Part shown: positions 1-7,713 of the stretch, one piece after another
How the letters are laid out: each line of letters begins with the position of its first letter
How positions within the stretch are numbered: the first letter of the stretch is position 1
Assembly: GCA_035288405.1 (NCBI GenBank)
Contig: DATEAK010000127.1
Location: 1 to 19,576 of the forward strand
DNA: 19,576 bases
Reading direction: 5' to 3'
DNA from: JACPSX01 sp035288405 [NCBI: bacterium]
Lineage (GTDB): Bacteria > JACPSX01
Made by a program: the position numbers and the translations under genes
Notes under the pieces: model-generated
Database searches by the model: none
What the model was told of the DNA's origin: nothing
The model's input: the letters and a program-made list of their open reading frames with translations, nothing else

Positions 1-1
1 C

Positions 2-364
2 GCATTCCACCACCTGGGTGTGTTTGCCTACTCCCAGGAAGAGGAAAGCATCGCGGGCCGCATGGAAAATCAGGTCTCCCCGAAGCTGGCGCAGCGGCGC
101 CAAGACGCTCTCATGAAACTGCAGACGGAGATTTCCGCGCGCCTGAATCGAAAGATGCTGGGCACCATTCAAAAAGTGCTGGTGGAAGGAATCTCCGAGG
201 AGAGCGATCTTCTTCTCCAGGGGCGCCTGGCCACCCAGGCCCCTGAAATCGACGGTGTCGTTTACCTGAATGAAGGCACTGCTTCACCGGGGCAGTTCGT
301 CCGCGTTGAGATCACCGATTCCCACACCTACGACTTGGTCGGCCGCATTCTTTCCTCCCCGTAG
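2..364 (+). CDS. rimO: Ribosomal protein S12 methylthiotransferase RimO, C-terminal fragment
   Basis: This is the 3' end of a gene that runs off the left edge; the open frame begins at base 2 with no start codon of its own. The visible part opens with the end of the radical SAM domain (LGVFAYSQEEES) and continues into a C-terminal TRAM domain, recognised by VLVEG near the middle, the ESDLLLQGR and QAPEIDGVVYLN segments, and the closing YDLVGRI. This layout fits RimO, which adds a methylthio group to an aspartate of ribosomal protein S12 in the cytoplasm using two iron-sulfur clusters. The related tRNA enzyme MiaB also has a TRAM domain, but the DGVVY and VRVEITDSHTYDLVGRI wording is typical of RimO. 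Its need for Fe-S clusters fits loosely with the nearby isc genes. The catalytic cysteines lie outside the window. Confidence 0.9.
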   Translation, partial: AFHHLGVFAYSQEEESIAGRMENQVSPKLAQRRQDALMKLQTEISARLNRKMLGTIQKVLVEGISEESDLLLQGRLATQAPEIDGVVYLNEGTASPGQFVRVEITDSHTYDLVGRILSSP

Positions 365-578
365 CTGCATAGCCCGCGCCTCCTGCCAGCGCTGCTGGTA
401 TCCTCCCACCGCAACAAAACCGATTGACTCCCGCAAAAGCCTGTGGTACCGATGGCTCATTCCTGGCTCTGAAGCAGGCAATCCGACTCATCTCCAGTAG
501 AGGGATGGCCCCTTTAACGCGTTACCGGACGACGCCCGGCGATCCGCTCCACGCGATCACTCAGGAGGAATCGCACAA
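365..578. other. Intergenic region between rimO and the cyclase gene
   Basis: About 210 bases without a convincing gene. A TTGACT hexamer occurs here (426-431), but no good -10 box follows at the right distance. The only clear signal is the AGGAGGA ribosome-binding site just before the cyclase start at 579. No tRNA, terminator hairpin or repeat is visible. Confidence 0.4.
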
Positions 579-1271
579 ATGTCCCCCCGCTTCGTTGATC
601 TCTCCTATGAGATCTACAACGAGATGCCCGTCTTTCCCCGCATCTATCGCCCCTTCATCGGTACTCATAGGGGGCACGCGGATACACAGCGCCCGGGGGG
701 TGTCTCCTCCCACACAAGTATCATCATCACCGGAGACCACGCAGGAACTCACATAGATTCCACCTTACACTTCAACCCTCGCGGGGAAAGCGCGGAGAAG
801 ATCCCTCTGGATGCGGTGTATGGACCTGCCACGGCTCTGGATCTATCCCATAAGAAAGCGAAAGACCCGGTTTCCGCAGATGAGGTGGCCGGAACTCTTG
901 AAAAGCACGGGATCGACCCGCGGAGCTTGAAGGTTCTTCTTTTCCGCACCGGGGCCTCCGACATCTACCAGAAACCCGAGTACTTCGACCACTATCTGGA
1001 GTTTCAGCGGGATACGGTGAACTGGATGCTGGACCACGGGATCAAGACTTTCGGGGTGGACGCATCCACGATCGACCATGCGCAGAATCGTGCTACCCAC
1101 ATGTTGGTGCGAGAGCGCGAGTATTATCACATCGAAAACTTGGCCAACGTGGATCAGGTCATCGGGAAACGTTTTACCTTTATCGGATTCCCTCTTAAGC
1201 TCCGAGGAGCCAGCGCCTCACCGATCCGGGCCGTCGCGGTCTTTCCCGACGAAGAAGAGGGAATCTTATAA
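579..1271 (+). CDS. Cyclase / kynurenine formamidase family metal-dependent hydrolase
   Basis: A 230-residue cytosolic protein of the cyclase family (Pfam PF04199), which includes bacterial kynurenine formamidase (KynB) and other amide or lactone hydrolases. The metal-binding signature HxGTHxDxxxH is present at residues 64-74 (H64, H68, D70, H74). The first residues, FVDLSYEIYNEMPVFP, match the usual start of the family, and GVDASTIDHA with the later FIGFPLKL segment fits its C-terminal half. The residue after the signature aspartate is Ser where many members have Pro. The start is supported by AGGAGGA about 10 bases upstream. There are no kynurenine-pathway genes nearby, so the substrate cannot be assigned. 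Family confidence is high; the specific reaction is unknown. Confidence 0.85.
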   Translation: MSPRFVDLSYEIYNEMPVFPRIYRPFIGTHRGHADTQRPGGVSSHTSIIITGDHAGTHIDSTLHFNPRGESAEKIPLDAVYGPATALDLSHKKAKDPVSADEVAGTLEKHGIDPRSLKVLLFRTGASDIYQKPEYFDHYLEFQRDTVNWMLDHGIKTFGVDASTIDHAQNRATHMLVREREYYHIENLANVDQVIGKRFTFIGFPLKLRGASASPIRAVAVFPDEEEGIL

Positions 1272-1331
1272 AAACAAGAAGGACCTTCCGTAGTCGCGCG
1301 TAAAGACCGGGCAGGACGGAAACCCCAAAAA

Positions 1332-1356
1332 GGACTATATTAAAAGGAGATAGTCC
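1332..1356 (+). promoter_or_regulatory. Inverted repeat with purine-rich, SD-like loop upstream of the EF-Tu-like gene
   Basis: GGACTAT (1332-1338) and ATAGTCC (1350-1356) form a perfect 7-base inverted repeat around an 11-base loop that contains AAAAGGAG. There is no T-tract after it, so it is not an ordinary terminator. It lies in the 206-base gap between the cyclase and the EF-Tu-like gene. A 16-codon frame starting with TTG at 1359 follows at Shine-Dalgarno distance and ends at a TAG, which could be chance. It could be a leader structure, but function is speculative. Confidence 0.25.
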
Positions 1357-1477
1357 CCTTGGACAGGGTGGTTGACCTCCAGTTCATCCGGGAGGCGGGA
1401 GGGCGGTAGGGGAAGAGGGATCGCAGATTCACCTGCCGGATGCCCCCTGTTGGGGATGCAAACGGGAGGATCCGGTC

Positions 1478-1726
1478 ATGGAAGTAAGAATCGGCAAGGT
1501 AATGAACTACTTCGAGCGGATCGGTGTGGCTGTCATCGAGTTGGAAGACACCCTGCACGTAGGAGATTTCCTCCACTTCTCGGGTCACGGCGCTAACTTC
1601 GAGCAGGCGGTGGCTTCCATGCAGATCGAGCACCAGCCCGTCACTAAAGCCGGTGCCGGCCAGTCGGTGGGACTCAAGACCGATGCCCACGTCCGCCGCG
1701 GTACTCTGGTCTACCGCAAATCGTAG
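1478..1726 (+). CDS. Small translation elongation factor-like protein (EF-Tu domain 2 fold)
   Basis: An 82-residue protein that consists almost entirely of a beta-barrel resembling domain 2 of EF-Tu. The pattern IGKVMNYFERIGVAVIEL, then a V-GD-LHFSGH stretch, then MQIEHQPVTKAGAGQSVGLK, then a terminal GTLVYRK is characteristic of stand-alone translation factor-like proteins found in many bacteria and archaea. There is no GTPase domain. A similar barrel occurs at the C terminus of some U32 peptidases, and the single-domain form may act as a separate subunit or RNA-binding accessory, but the role is not established. The start is supported by GGGAGGA a few bases upstream. No U32 peptidase gene is visible here. 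Confidence 0.75.
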   Translation: MEVRIGKVMNYFERIGVAVIELEDTLHVGDFLHFSGHGANFEQAVASMQIEHQPVTKAGAGQSVGLKTDAHVRRGTLVYRKS

Positions 1727-1750
1727 CCAGGATTGGCCGCAGACACCGAT

Positions 1751-1954
1751 TCATGACCTGTATTCTTCGTGCCAGGCCATCTGAATCGCCTCGAGTTTTC
1801 CCTCGCTGGAAGCTTTCGGGTCATCGCTGAAATTCGGCAGCTCGGTGACCCAGCGGTGCAGGTCCGTAAACCGAACGGTGAGAGGGTCCAATCCCGGGAA
1901 TTTTTCATGAAGCGCGATGGCGATTTCCTCCACATCATCCCAGGCGAGGTTCAT
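1751..1954 (-). CDS. iscX: Fe-S assembly protein IscX
   Basis: A 67-residue acidic protein, almost the same length as E. coli IscX (YfhJ, 66 residues). The core LDPLTVRFTDLHRWV and the DDPKAS motif are near-diagnostic for the family, followed by the EAIQMAW helix. IscX binds the cysteine desulfurase IscS and iron and is thought to modulate the rate of Fe-S assembly. It is the last gene of the isc cluster here and starts 13 bases after the fdx stop codon, so it is almost certainly co-transcribed. It converges on the EF-Tu-like gene, with only 24 bases between their stop codons and no clear terminator hairpin in the gap. Confidence 0.93.
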   Translation of the reverse strand: MNLAWDDVEEIAIALHEKFPGLDPLTVRFTDLHRWVTELPNFSDDPKASSEGKLEAIQMAWHEEYRS

Positions 1955-1967
1955 TCCCGTGCCCTCT

Positions 1968-2285
1968 TCAGTCCCCTTGGATATTTCGGGTTGAATCCGG
2001 AATGTTCACGACGACTTCTCCATCGCCGACGAGCGTGGCCTGGCACCCCAAGCGGGATTTGAGAGTAAGGCCATCGGCCATATCGAGGCGATCTTCCTCG
2101 TCCTCACCGATCTCCGAGAGCTGGTCCATCCCCTGCTCCACAATGACGTGGCAGGTGGTGCAGGCGCAGAATCCGCCACAGTTGTGATCCAGAGGAACCC
2201 CGTGAGCCAGAGCCACATCGAGGATCGATTCCCCCTTCTGAGCCTCAACGCTGACTCCCTCGGACTTAAAGGTCACCTTCGGCAT
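1968..2285 (-). CDS. fdx: [2Fe-2S] ferredoxin of the ISC system
   Basis: A 105-residue adrenodoxin-type ferredoxin. The four cluster cysteines follow the ISC-ferredoxin spacing CX5CX2C...C at C36, C42, C45 and C81, inside HNCGGFCACTTC and RLGCQA. An extra cysteine (C40) lies between the first two, as in E. coli Fdx. In the ISC pathway this protein supplies electrons for sulfur reduction or cluster coupling on IscU. The gene sits 19 bases downstream of hscA and 13 bases upstream of iscX. The acidic segment around residues 60-68 (GEDEEDRLD) is the usual interaction surface for redox partners. Confidence 0.95.
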   Translation of the reverse strand: MPKVTFKSEGVSVEAQKGESILDVALAHGVPLDHNCGGFCACTTCHVIVEQGMDQLSEIGEDEEDRLDMADGLTLKSRLGCQATLVGDGEVVVNIPDSTRNIQGD

Positions 2286-2304
2286 CGTCCCGATCCTTCT
2301 TTAC

Positions 2305-4131
2305 TCACAGACCCGAGAGACTCTTGTTCTGCAGAGCCTGCTTGACCGCCTTGTCCATGATAAGCTCGGCCAGATGGTAGGTGGCCTGATTGAGTTTTTC
2401 CATCCGTTCCCGGATCAGGAGGTGGTCAATCCCTTCCCGAGCCTCTTTCAAATCACTCAACGCGGCCTTGATTCCTTCCCTCTCCTCGCTGGAAACCAGG
2501 GTGCCGTTTTCCGCCAGGGATTTCTCGGTCGCTCGGATCACGCTGTCCGCTTCATTTCGAGAGTCGATGAGCTGGCGCTCATGAATATCACTCTCGGCGA
2601 ACTCGATGGACTCCATAAGCATCCGTTCCACCTCTTCGTCCGTCAGTCCGTAGGAAGGCTTCACCTCCACGGATTGGGCCTTGCCCGTGCGCACGTCTCG
2701 GGCGGCCACATTCAGGATACCGTTCGCGTCGATCAGGAAGGTCACCTCGATTCGCGGGATCCCGGCCGGCTGAGGTTCGATCCCTTTGAGTTGGAAGCGA
2801 GCCAGGCTGCGGTTATCTTTGGCCAGTTCACGTTCCCCCTGGAGCACGTGAATTTCCACGGAAGTCTGCCCGTCCACAAAGGTGGTGAACATTTCCTTGG
2901 CGCTGCTCGGGATCGTGGAGTTTCGCGCGATAAGACGCGCGACGGCCCCCCCGTAAGTTTCAATGCCCACCGACAGCGGGACTACGTCCAGAAGGAGCAT
3001 ATCCGTGGTACCGCCCGCGAGAATGTCGGCCTGGACGGCCGCTCCCAGCGCCACCACCTCGTCCGGGTTCAGCTCGCAGTGAGGAGGCCTGCGAAACGTT
3101 TCCTCCACGAGGCGGCGCACGAGAGGAATCCGGGTGGAGCCTCCGACGAGAACCACTTCTTCGATCTGGTCCGCCGCAAGATTTGCGTCAGCCAAGGCAC
3201 GGCGACACGGCCCCAGAGTTTTTTCCAGCACGGGAAGGACGAGGTTTTCAAATTCGCCGCGGGTCATGGTCCGGAGAAATTCACTCCTCTTGCCGGGAAG
3301 CGGGAGCCGCAACACGGCTTCCGGCTCGAAAGAAAGTCGGCATTTGAGTTGCTCGACTTCATCCCGCAGGGCCTGCAGCATTTCCGGAGTGTCCCTCACA
3401 CTCACGCCCGTCTGCGCGATGATTTCCGTCGCCAGCGTCTCCATCATCAGGTGATCGATGTCGTCCCCCCCGAGATGAGTGTCCCCGCTCGTAGACAGCA
3501 CCTCGAAGATCCCCTCCTTCAGTTTCAAAATCGAAACGTCGAAGGTGCCTCCCCCCAGATCGTAGACGGCAATGGTGCCCTGGCGTTTCTTATCGAGTCC
3601 GTAGGCCAGGGAAGCCGCCGTGGGCTCGTTCACGATGCGCAGCACCTCCAGACCCGCCAAGCGACCGGCGTCCTTCGTGGCCTGCCTCTGGGTATCGTTA
3701 AAGTAGGCGGGGACGGTGATGACGGCCTGAGAGATTTCTTCTCTCAGAAACGTTTCCGCCCGGCGTTTGAGCTCCATGAGGATCATGGCGGAGAGTTGGG
3801 GAGGGGTATATTCTTTGTCCGCCACGCGAATCCGCACCACCTGCTTCTGGTCTTCGGAAAGCTCGAAGGACAGATACTTGCGATCTTCCCGAAGATCGTC
3901 AAACCCTTTTCCCATGAAACGCTTGATGGAGTAAACCGTGTGGCCCGCCCGCGAGACACGCTGCCTCTTGGCCTCGGGTCCGACGATAATCCCCTCTTCC
4001 GTGAACGAAATGACGGAAGGAACCAGAGGACTGCCGTCCACGCCCGGAATCACACGAGGGACGCCCCCTTCCATGAAGGCCACCAGACTGTTTGTGGTGC
4101 CTAAATCGATCCCGACAATTCTTCCCGCCAT
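2305..4131 (-). CDS. hscA: Fe-S assembly chaperone HscA (Hsp70 family)
   Basis: A 608-residue Hsp70-type ATPase, close to E. coli HscA (616). The nucleotide-binding domain shows the phosphate-1 motif [10 protein letters not shown] at the N terminus, phosphate-2 [12 protein letters not shown], and the adenosine motif [10 protein letters not shown]. The substrate-binding domain contains [17 protein letters not shown] and ends in a helical lid. HscA pulls on the LPPVK loop of IscU with the help of HscB, promoting cluster transfer. The open frame extends upstream to 4173, but the ATG at 4131 is chosen because homologues start [11 protein letters not shown] and a GAGGAT site precedes it; this start lies 7 bases after the hscB stop. 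The neighbours make HscA more likely than DnaK. Confidence 0.95.
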   Translation of the reverse strand: MAGRIVGIDLGTTNSLVAFMEGGVPRVIPGVDGSPLVPSVISFTEEGIIVGPEAKRQRVSRAGHTVYSIKRFMGKGFDDLREDRKYLSFELSEDQKQVVRIRVADKEYTPPQLSAMILMELKRRAETFLREEISQAVITVPAYFNDTQRQATKDAGRLAGLEVLRIVNEPTAASLAYGLDKKRQGTIAVYDLGGGTFDVSILKLKEGIFEVLSTSGDTHLGGDDIDHLMMETLATEIIAQTGVSVRDTPEMLQALRDEVEQLKCRLSFEPEAVLRLPLPGKRSEFLRTMTRGEFENLVLPVLEKTLGPCRRALADANLAADQIEEVVLVGGSTRIPLVRRLVEETFRRPPHCELNPDEVVALGAAVQADILAGGTTDMLLLDVVPLSVGIETYGGAVARLIARNSTIPSSAKEMFTTFVDGQTSVEIHVLQGERELAKDNRSLARFQLKGIEPQPAGIPRIEVTFLIDANGILNVAARDVRTGKAQSVEVKPSYGLTDEEVERMLMESIEFAESDIHERQLIDSRNEADSVIRATEKSLAENGTLVSSEEREGIKAALSDLKEAREGIDHLLIRERMEKLNQATYHLAELIMDKAVKQALQNKSLSGL

Positions 4132-4138
4132 CCGATCC

Positions 4139-4810
4139 TCAGAACAGGCTCTCCTGAGTAAGCCCGGCCACATCTCTCAGGAGGTTTTTTACGTAGCGGC
4201 GCTGGAGAACAATTTCCTTCATGCGTCCGAGGAGTGCCTCGCGGTTTCCCGAACCTGCGTCCCAATCTTGAAAGGTCACCATAAGTTCACGGGAAAGTTT
4301 CGCGGACCATTCCTGCACGCGCTCACGCAGGGCCTTCGCTTCGGGACTCGTCTGACCGGCAGCCGGCGGACCACTGGATCTCAGATCGGCCAGAGCCTCC
4401 TGGAATTCCAGAACTTCCTCCAGCAGACCTTTTGGAACCTGCTTCGTTTCTTCGATTCCCTTCTTATTTCCTTTCAGGACGTATTCGGCTCTCTGAAAAG
4501 GATCTTTCAAAGTCCGGTACGCCTCATTCAACAAGGCCGAGTTCTGCAAACTTGCTTCCCGCTCGCGCTCGGTTTTTTGTCTGTAAAAATCGGGATGGAA
4601 GCGACGGCTGAATTCGTGGTAGGTCTTCTCAATTTCCGCTTCCGGGAAGTTAAGCCTCCCGATGACACCCAGGAGTTCAAAGAAATCGACATCGGGTGGC
4701 AACGTTTGAATCGCGCCGCATGCCGGGCAGAAAGGAGCCCTTCCCGCATTTCCTCCACAATTCCAACATAGCGGCCTGGTTGTCACAGCAGTGATTGGCA
4801 CCTCTGTCAT
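4139..4810 (-). CDS. hscB: Fe-S assembly co-chaperone HscB with N-terminal zinc-finger
   Basis: A 223-residue J-domain protein. The J-domain begins around residue 41 (DFFELLG) and has the HPD motif at 72-74; the C-terminal part is the three-helix IscU-binding region. The N terminus carries an added CxxC...CxxC unit (C15, C18, C28, C31), likely a zinc-ribbon. Escherichia coli HscB (about 171 residues) lacks this, whereas human HSCB has a comparable tetracysteine domain. An insertion near residues 147-157 ([11 protein letters not shown]) looks like a loop. HscB brings IscU to HscA and stimulates its ATPase. The start is 24 bases from the end of an intrinsic terminator, so expression probably depends on readthrough. 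Confidence 0.93.
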   Translation of the reverse strand: MTEVPITAVTTRPLCWNCGGNAGRAPFCPACGAIQTLPPDVDFFELLGVIGRLNFPEAEIEKTYHEFSRRFHPDFYRQKTEREREASLQNSALLNEAYRTLKDPFQRAEYVLKGNKKGIEETKQVPKGLLEEVLEFQEALADLRSSGPPAAGQTSPEAKALRERVQEWSAKLSRELMVTFQDWDAGSGNREALLGRMKEIVLQRRYVKNLLRDVAGLTQESLF

Positions 4811-4833
4811 GGAGGGGTTGATCTCCCGAATGC

Positions 4834-4860
4834 AAAAAAAAACCTCTCGGAAAGAGAGGT
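4834..4860 (-). terminator. Intrinsic terminator or attenuator between iscA and hscB
   Basis: On the minus strand a 7-base-pair stem (ACCTCTC / GAGAGGT, outer arms 4842-4848 and 4854-4860) with a 5-base loop is followed by an uninterrupted run of nine U residues (4834-4842 on the plus strand is A9). It lies about 100 bases after the iscA stop and 24 bases before the hscB start. The stem is short but the U-tract is strong, so partial termination is plausible. Confidence 0.75.
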
Positions 4861-4957
4861 CCTGCCTTCCTAAGAGGGGCCCCCCCGACCCCTTTTAAAC
4901 CGCTATCCCCCTTCAGACTCGAGTCATCCCCCGCGGTCCTACGACACTCGGAACCGG

Positions 4958-5281
4958 CTAGGCGTTAAACGAAGTCCCGCACCCGCAGGTGCTCTTCGCA
5001 TTGGGGTTCTCGAACTTAAAACCACCCCCCAGGAGATCCTGCGTGTACTCGAGAACCGTGCCGTTCAAGTAGAGGTAGCTCTTCATGTCACAGACGACCT
5101 TAATACCATCGAACTCAAAGACCTTGTCGTGCTCCCCCACGTTTGTATCCAGATTCAGCGAGTAGGAGAGGCCCGAGCAACCTCCTCCCTTCACTGCCAT
5201 CCTCAAGACCATATTCGGGCTGCTTTGCGACTCGATGAGGCGCTTGACTTCTTTCATTGCATTCTCCGTAAGCTGGATCAT
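4958..5281 (-). CDS. iscA: A-type Fe-S carrier IscA
   Basis: A 107-residue A-type carrier, the same length as E. coli IscA. The three conserved cysteines are at exactly the usual positions: C35 in GGGCSGLSY, and C99 and C101 in the terminal CGCG. These bind an Fe-S cluster or iron, and the protein passes clusters from IscU to targets, especially [4Fe-4S] enzymes. It starts 19 bases after the iscU stop and is the last gene before the internal terminator. SufA and ErpA are paralogues with the same motif, but the position after iscU makes IscA the natural assignment. Confidence 0.95.
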   Translation of the reverse strand: MIQLTENAMKEVKRLIESQSSPNMVLRMAVKGGGCSGLSYSLNLDTNVGEHDKVFEFDGIKVVCDMKSYLYLNGTVLEYTQDLLGGGFKFENPNAKSTCGCGTSFNA

Positions 5282-5299
5282 TGCTTTCCTTCTCCTCTG

Positions 5300-5731
5300 C
5301 TAAAGCTTCTTTGCCCCGACTCCCTCTTCCACTTTTTCCGCGACGGGGACTTCGGAGCCGGTTTTCTTCTTGTAGTCATCGATAGCTGCCTTGATGGCGT
5401 CTTCAGCCAGCACCGAGCAGTGAATCTTCACCGGGGGTAGGCTTAACTCCTGTACGATGTCCGTATTCTTGATTTTCAGGGCTTCATCGATGGTCTTCCC
5501 TTTCACCCATTCGGTGGCCAGGCTGGAGCTGGCAATGGCACTGCCGCATCCGAACGTCTTAAAGCGGGCGTCAACGATCACGTCATTCTCCACCTTGAGC
5601 TGCAGCTTCATCACATCGCCGCACTCGGGTGCTCCCACAATACCCGTTCCCACGTTCTTCTCGTCCTTCTGAAAGCTCCCCACGTTGCGTGGATTACTGT
5701 AGTGATCGATGACCTTCTCGCTATACCCCAT
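5300..5731 (-). CDS. iscU: Fe-S cluster scaffold IscU
   Basis: A 143-residue scaffold protein. The three cluster cysteines are present at C37 (APECGD), C62 (TFGCGSAIASSS) and C105 (IHCSVLAEDA), along with D39. The LPPVK chaperone-recognition motif at residues 98-102 is intact, in keeping with the hscA and hscB genes downstream. The protein receives sulfur from IscS and assembles [2Fe-2S] clusters. Compared with E. coli IscU (128 residues) it has a charged C-terminal tail of about 20 residues (after DDYKKKTG). It begins 48 bases after the iscS stop. Confidence 0.96.
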   Translation of the reverse strand: MGYSEKVIDHYSNPRNVGSFQKDEKNVGTGIVGAPECGDVMKLQLKVENDVIVDARFKTFGCGSAIASSSLATEWVKGKTIDEALKIKNTDIVQELSLPPVKIHCSVLAEDAIKAAIDDYKKKTGSEVPVAEKVEEGVGAKKL

Positions 5732-5779
5732 GATACCTTTCTCCCTGACCGCCGTACTTACCGCAACAAGTGACCCCGC

Positions 5780-6994
5780 TTAGCTCTTTGGCCACTGCAC
5801 GCTTTTCAGATTCACCCCCTCTTTGACCATTTCATAGAGTGGGGACATTTCCCGGAGCCGGATTACATTTTCTATGACCTGGCCGATCGTATAATCGACT
5901 TCTTCTTCCGTGTTGAAACGCCCCAGCCCGAACCGAATGGAGGAGTGGGCAAGATCCTCTCCAATCCCGAGTGCTTTCAGTACGTAGGAGGGCTCCAGTG
6001 TCGCCGAAGTGCATGCCGATCCCGAGGACAAGGCAATCTCTTTGAGACCCATGAGAAGAGATTCGCCCTCCACGTAAGCAAAGCTCAAGTTCAGGTTGCC
6101 CGGCAGGCGCTCGGTCGGATGACCATTGAGGTAGACATCCTCCAGCGCGCCCAGAATCGCGTCCTTCATCTTGTCCCGCAGGGCTCTCAGACGAGCCGCT
6201 TCCTCAGGCATCTTTTGCTGGCAAAGTTCGCAGGCTTTCCCAAAGCCCACAATCCCGGGGACGTTCAGCGTCCCCGAACGCATGCCGCGCTCGTGGCCAC
6301 CCCCATCAATCAAGGGGGCCAACCTCACGCGGGGAGCTTTACGCCGCACGTAAAGAGCGCCGACCCCTTTGGGACCGTACATCTTGTGAGCGGAAAGAGA
6401 GGCCAGATCGATGTTCATGGCCTGTACATCGACAGGAATTTTCCCCACCGCCTGAGTCGCATCGGTGTGAAAGAGAACCCCCTTCTCCCGGGCAATCTTT
6501 CCAATTTGAAGAATCGGATGGATGGTCCCGATCTCGTTATTGGCAAACATAACGCTGATCAGAATCGTTTGGTCTATGATGGCTTCTCTCACGGCCTCCG
6601 TTGAAACCCGTCCATCCTTTTCTACGGGGAGATAGGTGACCTTGTATCCGCTCTTCTCCAGCCGCTTGCAGGTATCCAGCACAGCCTTGTGCTCGGTAAC
6701 CACGGTGATGATGTGATTGCCCTTGTCACGGTACATCTCTGCCACGCCTTTGATCGCGACGTTGTCAGACTCCGTGGCCCCGCTGGTAAAGACAATTTCC
6801 TTGGGGTCCGCATTGATCAAGCGGGCAATTTGTTCCCTGGCATGCTCTGTTGCTTCGTCTGCTTTCCAGCCGAATATATGATTGCGGCTTGCCGCGTTGC
6901 CGAAGTGCTCGGTGAAATAAGGCAGCATTGCTTGCAACACTTCCGGATCCACCGGAGTTGTTGCGTGATTGTCCATATAAACGGGCAACTTCAT
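5780..6994 (-). CDS. iscS: Cysteine desulfurase IscS
   Basis: A 404-residue PLP enzyme, identical in length to E. coli IscS. The PLP-binding lysine is K204 in [10 protein letters not shown], with H102 ([10 protein letters not shown]) and D178 (HTDATQ) of the cofactor pocket. The mobile-loop catalytic cysteine is C328 in SSGSACTSA. The long loop and the [10 protein letters not shown] and [10 protein letters not shown] segments mark it as a group I (IscS/NifS) enzyme rather than SufS. It removes sulfur from cysteine as an enzyme-bound persulfide and passes it to IscU and to thiolation pathways. The ATG overlaps the iscR stop codon (ATGA, 6991-6994), implying translational coupling. Confidence 0.96.
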   Translation of the reverse strand: MKLPVYMDNHATTPVDPEVLQAMLPYFTEHFGNAASRNHIFGWKADEATEHAREQIARLINADPKEIVFTSGATESDNVAIKGVAEMYRDKGNHIITVVTEHKAVLDTCKRLEKSGYKVTYLPVEKDGRVSTEAVREAIIDQTILISVMFANNEIGTIHPILQIGKIAREKGVLFHTDATQAVGKIPVDVQAMNIDLASLSAHKMYGPKGVGALYVRRKAPRVRLAPLIDGGGHERGMRSGTLNVPGIVGFGKACELCQQKMPEEAARLRALRDKMKDAILGALEDVYLNGHPTERLPGNLNLSFAYVEGESLLMGLKEIALSSGSACTSATLEPSYVLKALGIGEDLAHSSIRFGLGRFNTEEEVDYTIGQVIENVIRLREMSPLYEMVKEGVNLKSVQWPKS

Positions 6995-7428
6995 AACACC
7001 TTTTCCTCTCTCAAAACCAAGTTAGGTTCCATCATCTCGTCCAATGTAATGCTGTTGAGGAGCTGCATCATCCGGACCTGCACACCTCTCATCGGAGTCT
7101 TGATCGTGCACTGGGGTAGCTGGACACAGAGGGAATCAGGTCCGGAGAGACAATCGGTCACGTTGATCGGCCCCTCGATAGCCCGAATTACCTCGGACAC
7201 TGTGATCGTCCTCGGATCCTTCGCCAAGACGTACCCACCCTTTGGACCCTGATGGGATGCAATTAACCCATCCTTGGCCAGACGCTGTAAGATCTTGGCC
7301 AGCAGTTCCAGCGGAATATGAAAGCGCTCTGCGATCTCCTTCGTATTGACCGGACGCTCGTTAGATTGATTGGCCAAATAATTAAGAGCAATGAGACCGT
7401 AATCGATTTTCTTCGTTAGGGCTAACAT
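6991..7428 (-). CDS. iscR: Rrf2-family Fe-S sensing regulator IscR
   Basis: A 145-residue winged-helix regulator, first gene of the isc operon. The N-terminal DNA-binding part includes [11 protein letters not shown] and the wing motif [11 protein letters not shown]. The cluster cysteines are C93, C101 and C107, so the spacing is CX7CX5C instead of the CX5CX5C of E. coli IscR. The position matching the fourth ligand His107 of E. coli is Lys110, and the position matching Glu43, which discriminates between DNA motifs, is Ala44. IscR normally represses its own operon when it carries a [2Fe-2S] cluster. GGAGAG lies 6 bases before the ATG. Gene order makes IscR likelier than another Rrf2 member. 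Confidence 0.9.
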   Translation of the reverse strand: MLALTKKIDYGLIALNYLANQSNERPVNTKEIAERFHIPLELLAKILQRLAKDGLIASHQGPKGGYVLAKDPRTITVSEVIRAIEGPINVTDCLSGPDSLCVQLPQCTIKTPMRGVQVRMMQLLNSITLDEMMEPNLVLREEKVL

Positions 7429-7460
7429 GCTCGTCTCTCCAAATCCGACCCTTTACATCC

Positions 7461-7477
7461 CCGACCTAATCAATCGG
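7461..7477 (-). promoter_or_regulatory. Candidate IscR operator at the isc promoter
   Basis: CCGA and TCGG form an inverted repeat separated by 9 bases, lying 4 bases downstream of the -10 box and so covering the expected transcription start. This position suits autorepression by a dimeric Rrf2 regulator. The sequence does not match the E. coli consensus closely, so the assignment rests on symmetry and position only. Confidence 0.4.
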
Positions 7478-7481
7478 ACTC

Positions 7482-7511
7482 AATATAGCGTCTCTTTACT
7501 TTTTCTGTCAA
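7482..7511 (-). promoter_or_regulatory. Sigma70-type promoter of the isc operon
   Basis: On the minus strand a perfect -35 TTGACA (7511-7506) is followed after 18 bases by TATATT (7487-7482) as the -10. The expected start of transcription is near 7475, giving a 5' leader of about 50 bases before iscR. The surrounding sequence is AT-rich compared with the genes, as expected for a strong promoter. Confidence 0.75.
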
Positions 7512-7713
7512 TCTGATTTTTTCGCACATAGTTCCCCTAACATTCTGATAATATTATGTTTTAAAAATTGGGAGTGTGGCCATCTAAATTCGAGCGGCCG
7601 GAACCGCCACAAGAGAGCTTTTTTTGTTAGGTCGATTTCGAATATGATGAGCTCCGATTTGCCCCATTCCTATCTGGAATTTTTCCTGGGATATCGAAAG
7701 GACCTTCAAACGG

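Noticed and set aside
426-454. TTGACT as a -35 element for the cyclase gene
   Set aside because: The hexamer 17 bases downstream (TACCGA) is a poor -10 box, so there is no supportable promoter.
2374-4104. Long plus-strand open frame of 576 codons opposite hscA
   Set aside because: It is the antisense shadow of hscA; the minus-strand product is a full Hsp70 with all motifs, while the plus-strand translation is rich in His/Arg/Gln without any recognisable domain.
5945-6604. Plus-strand open frame opposite iscS
   Set aside because: Shadow frame in a strongly conserved minus-strand gene; no Shine-Dalgarno and no family resemblance.
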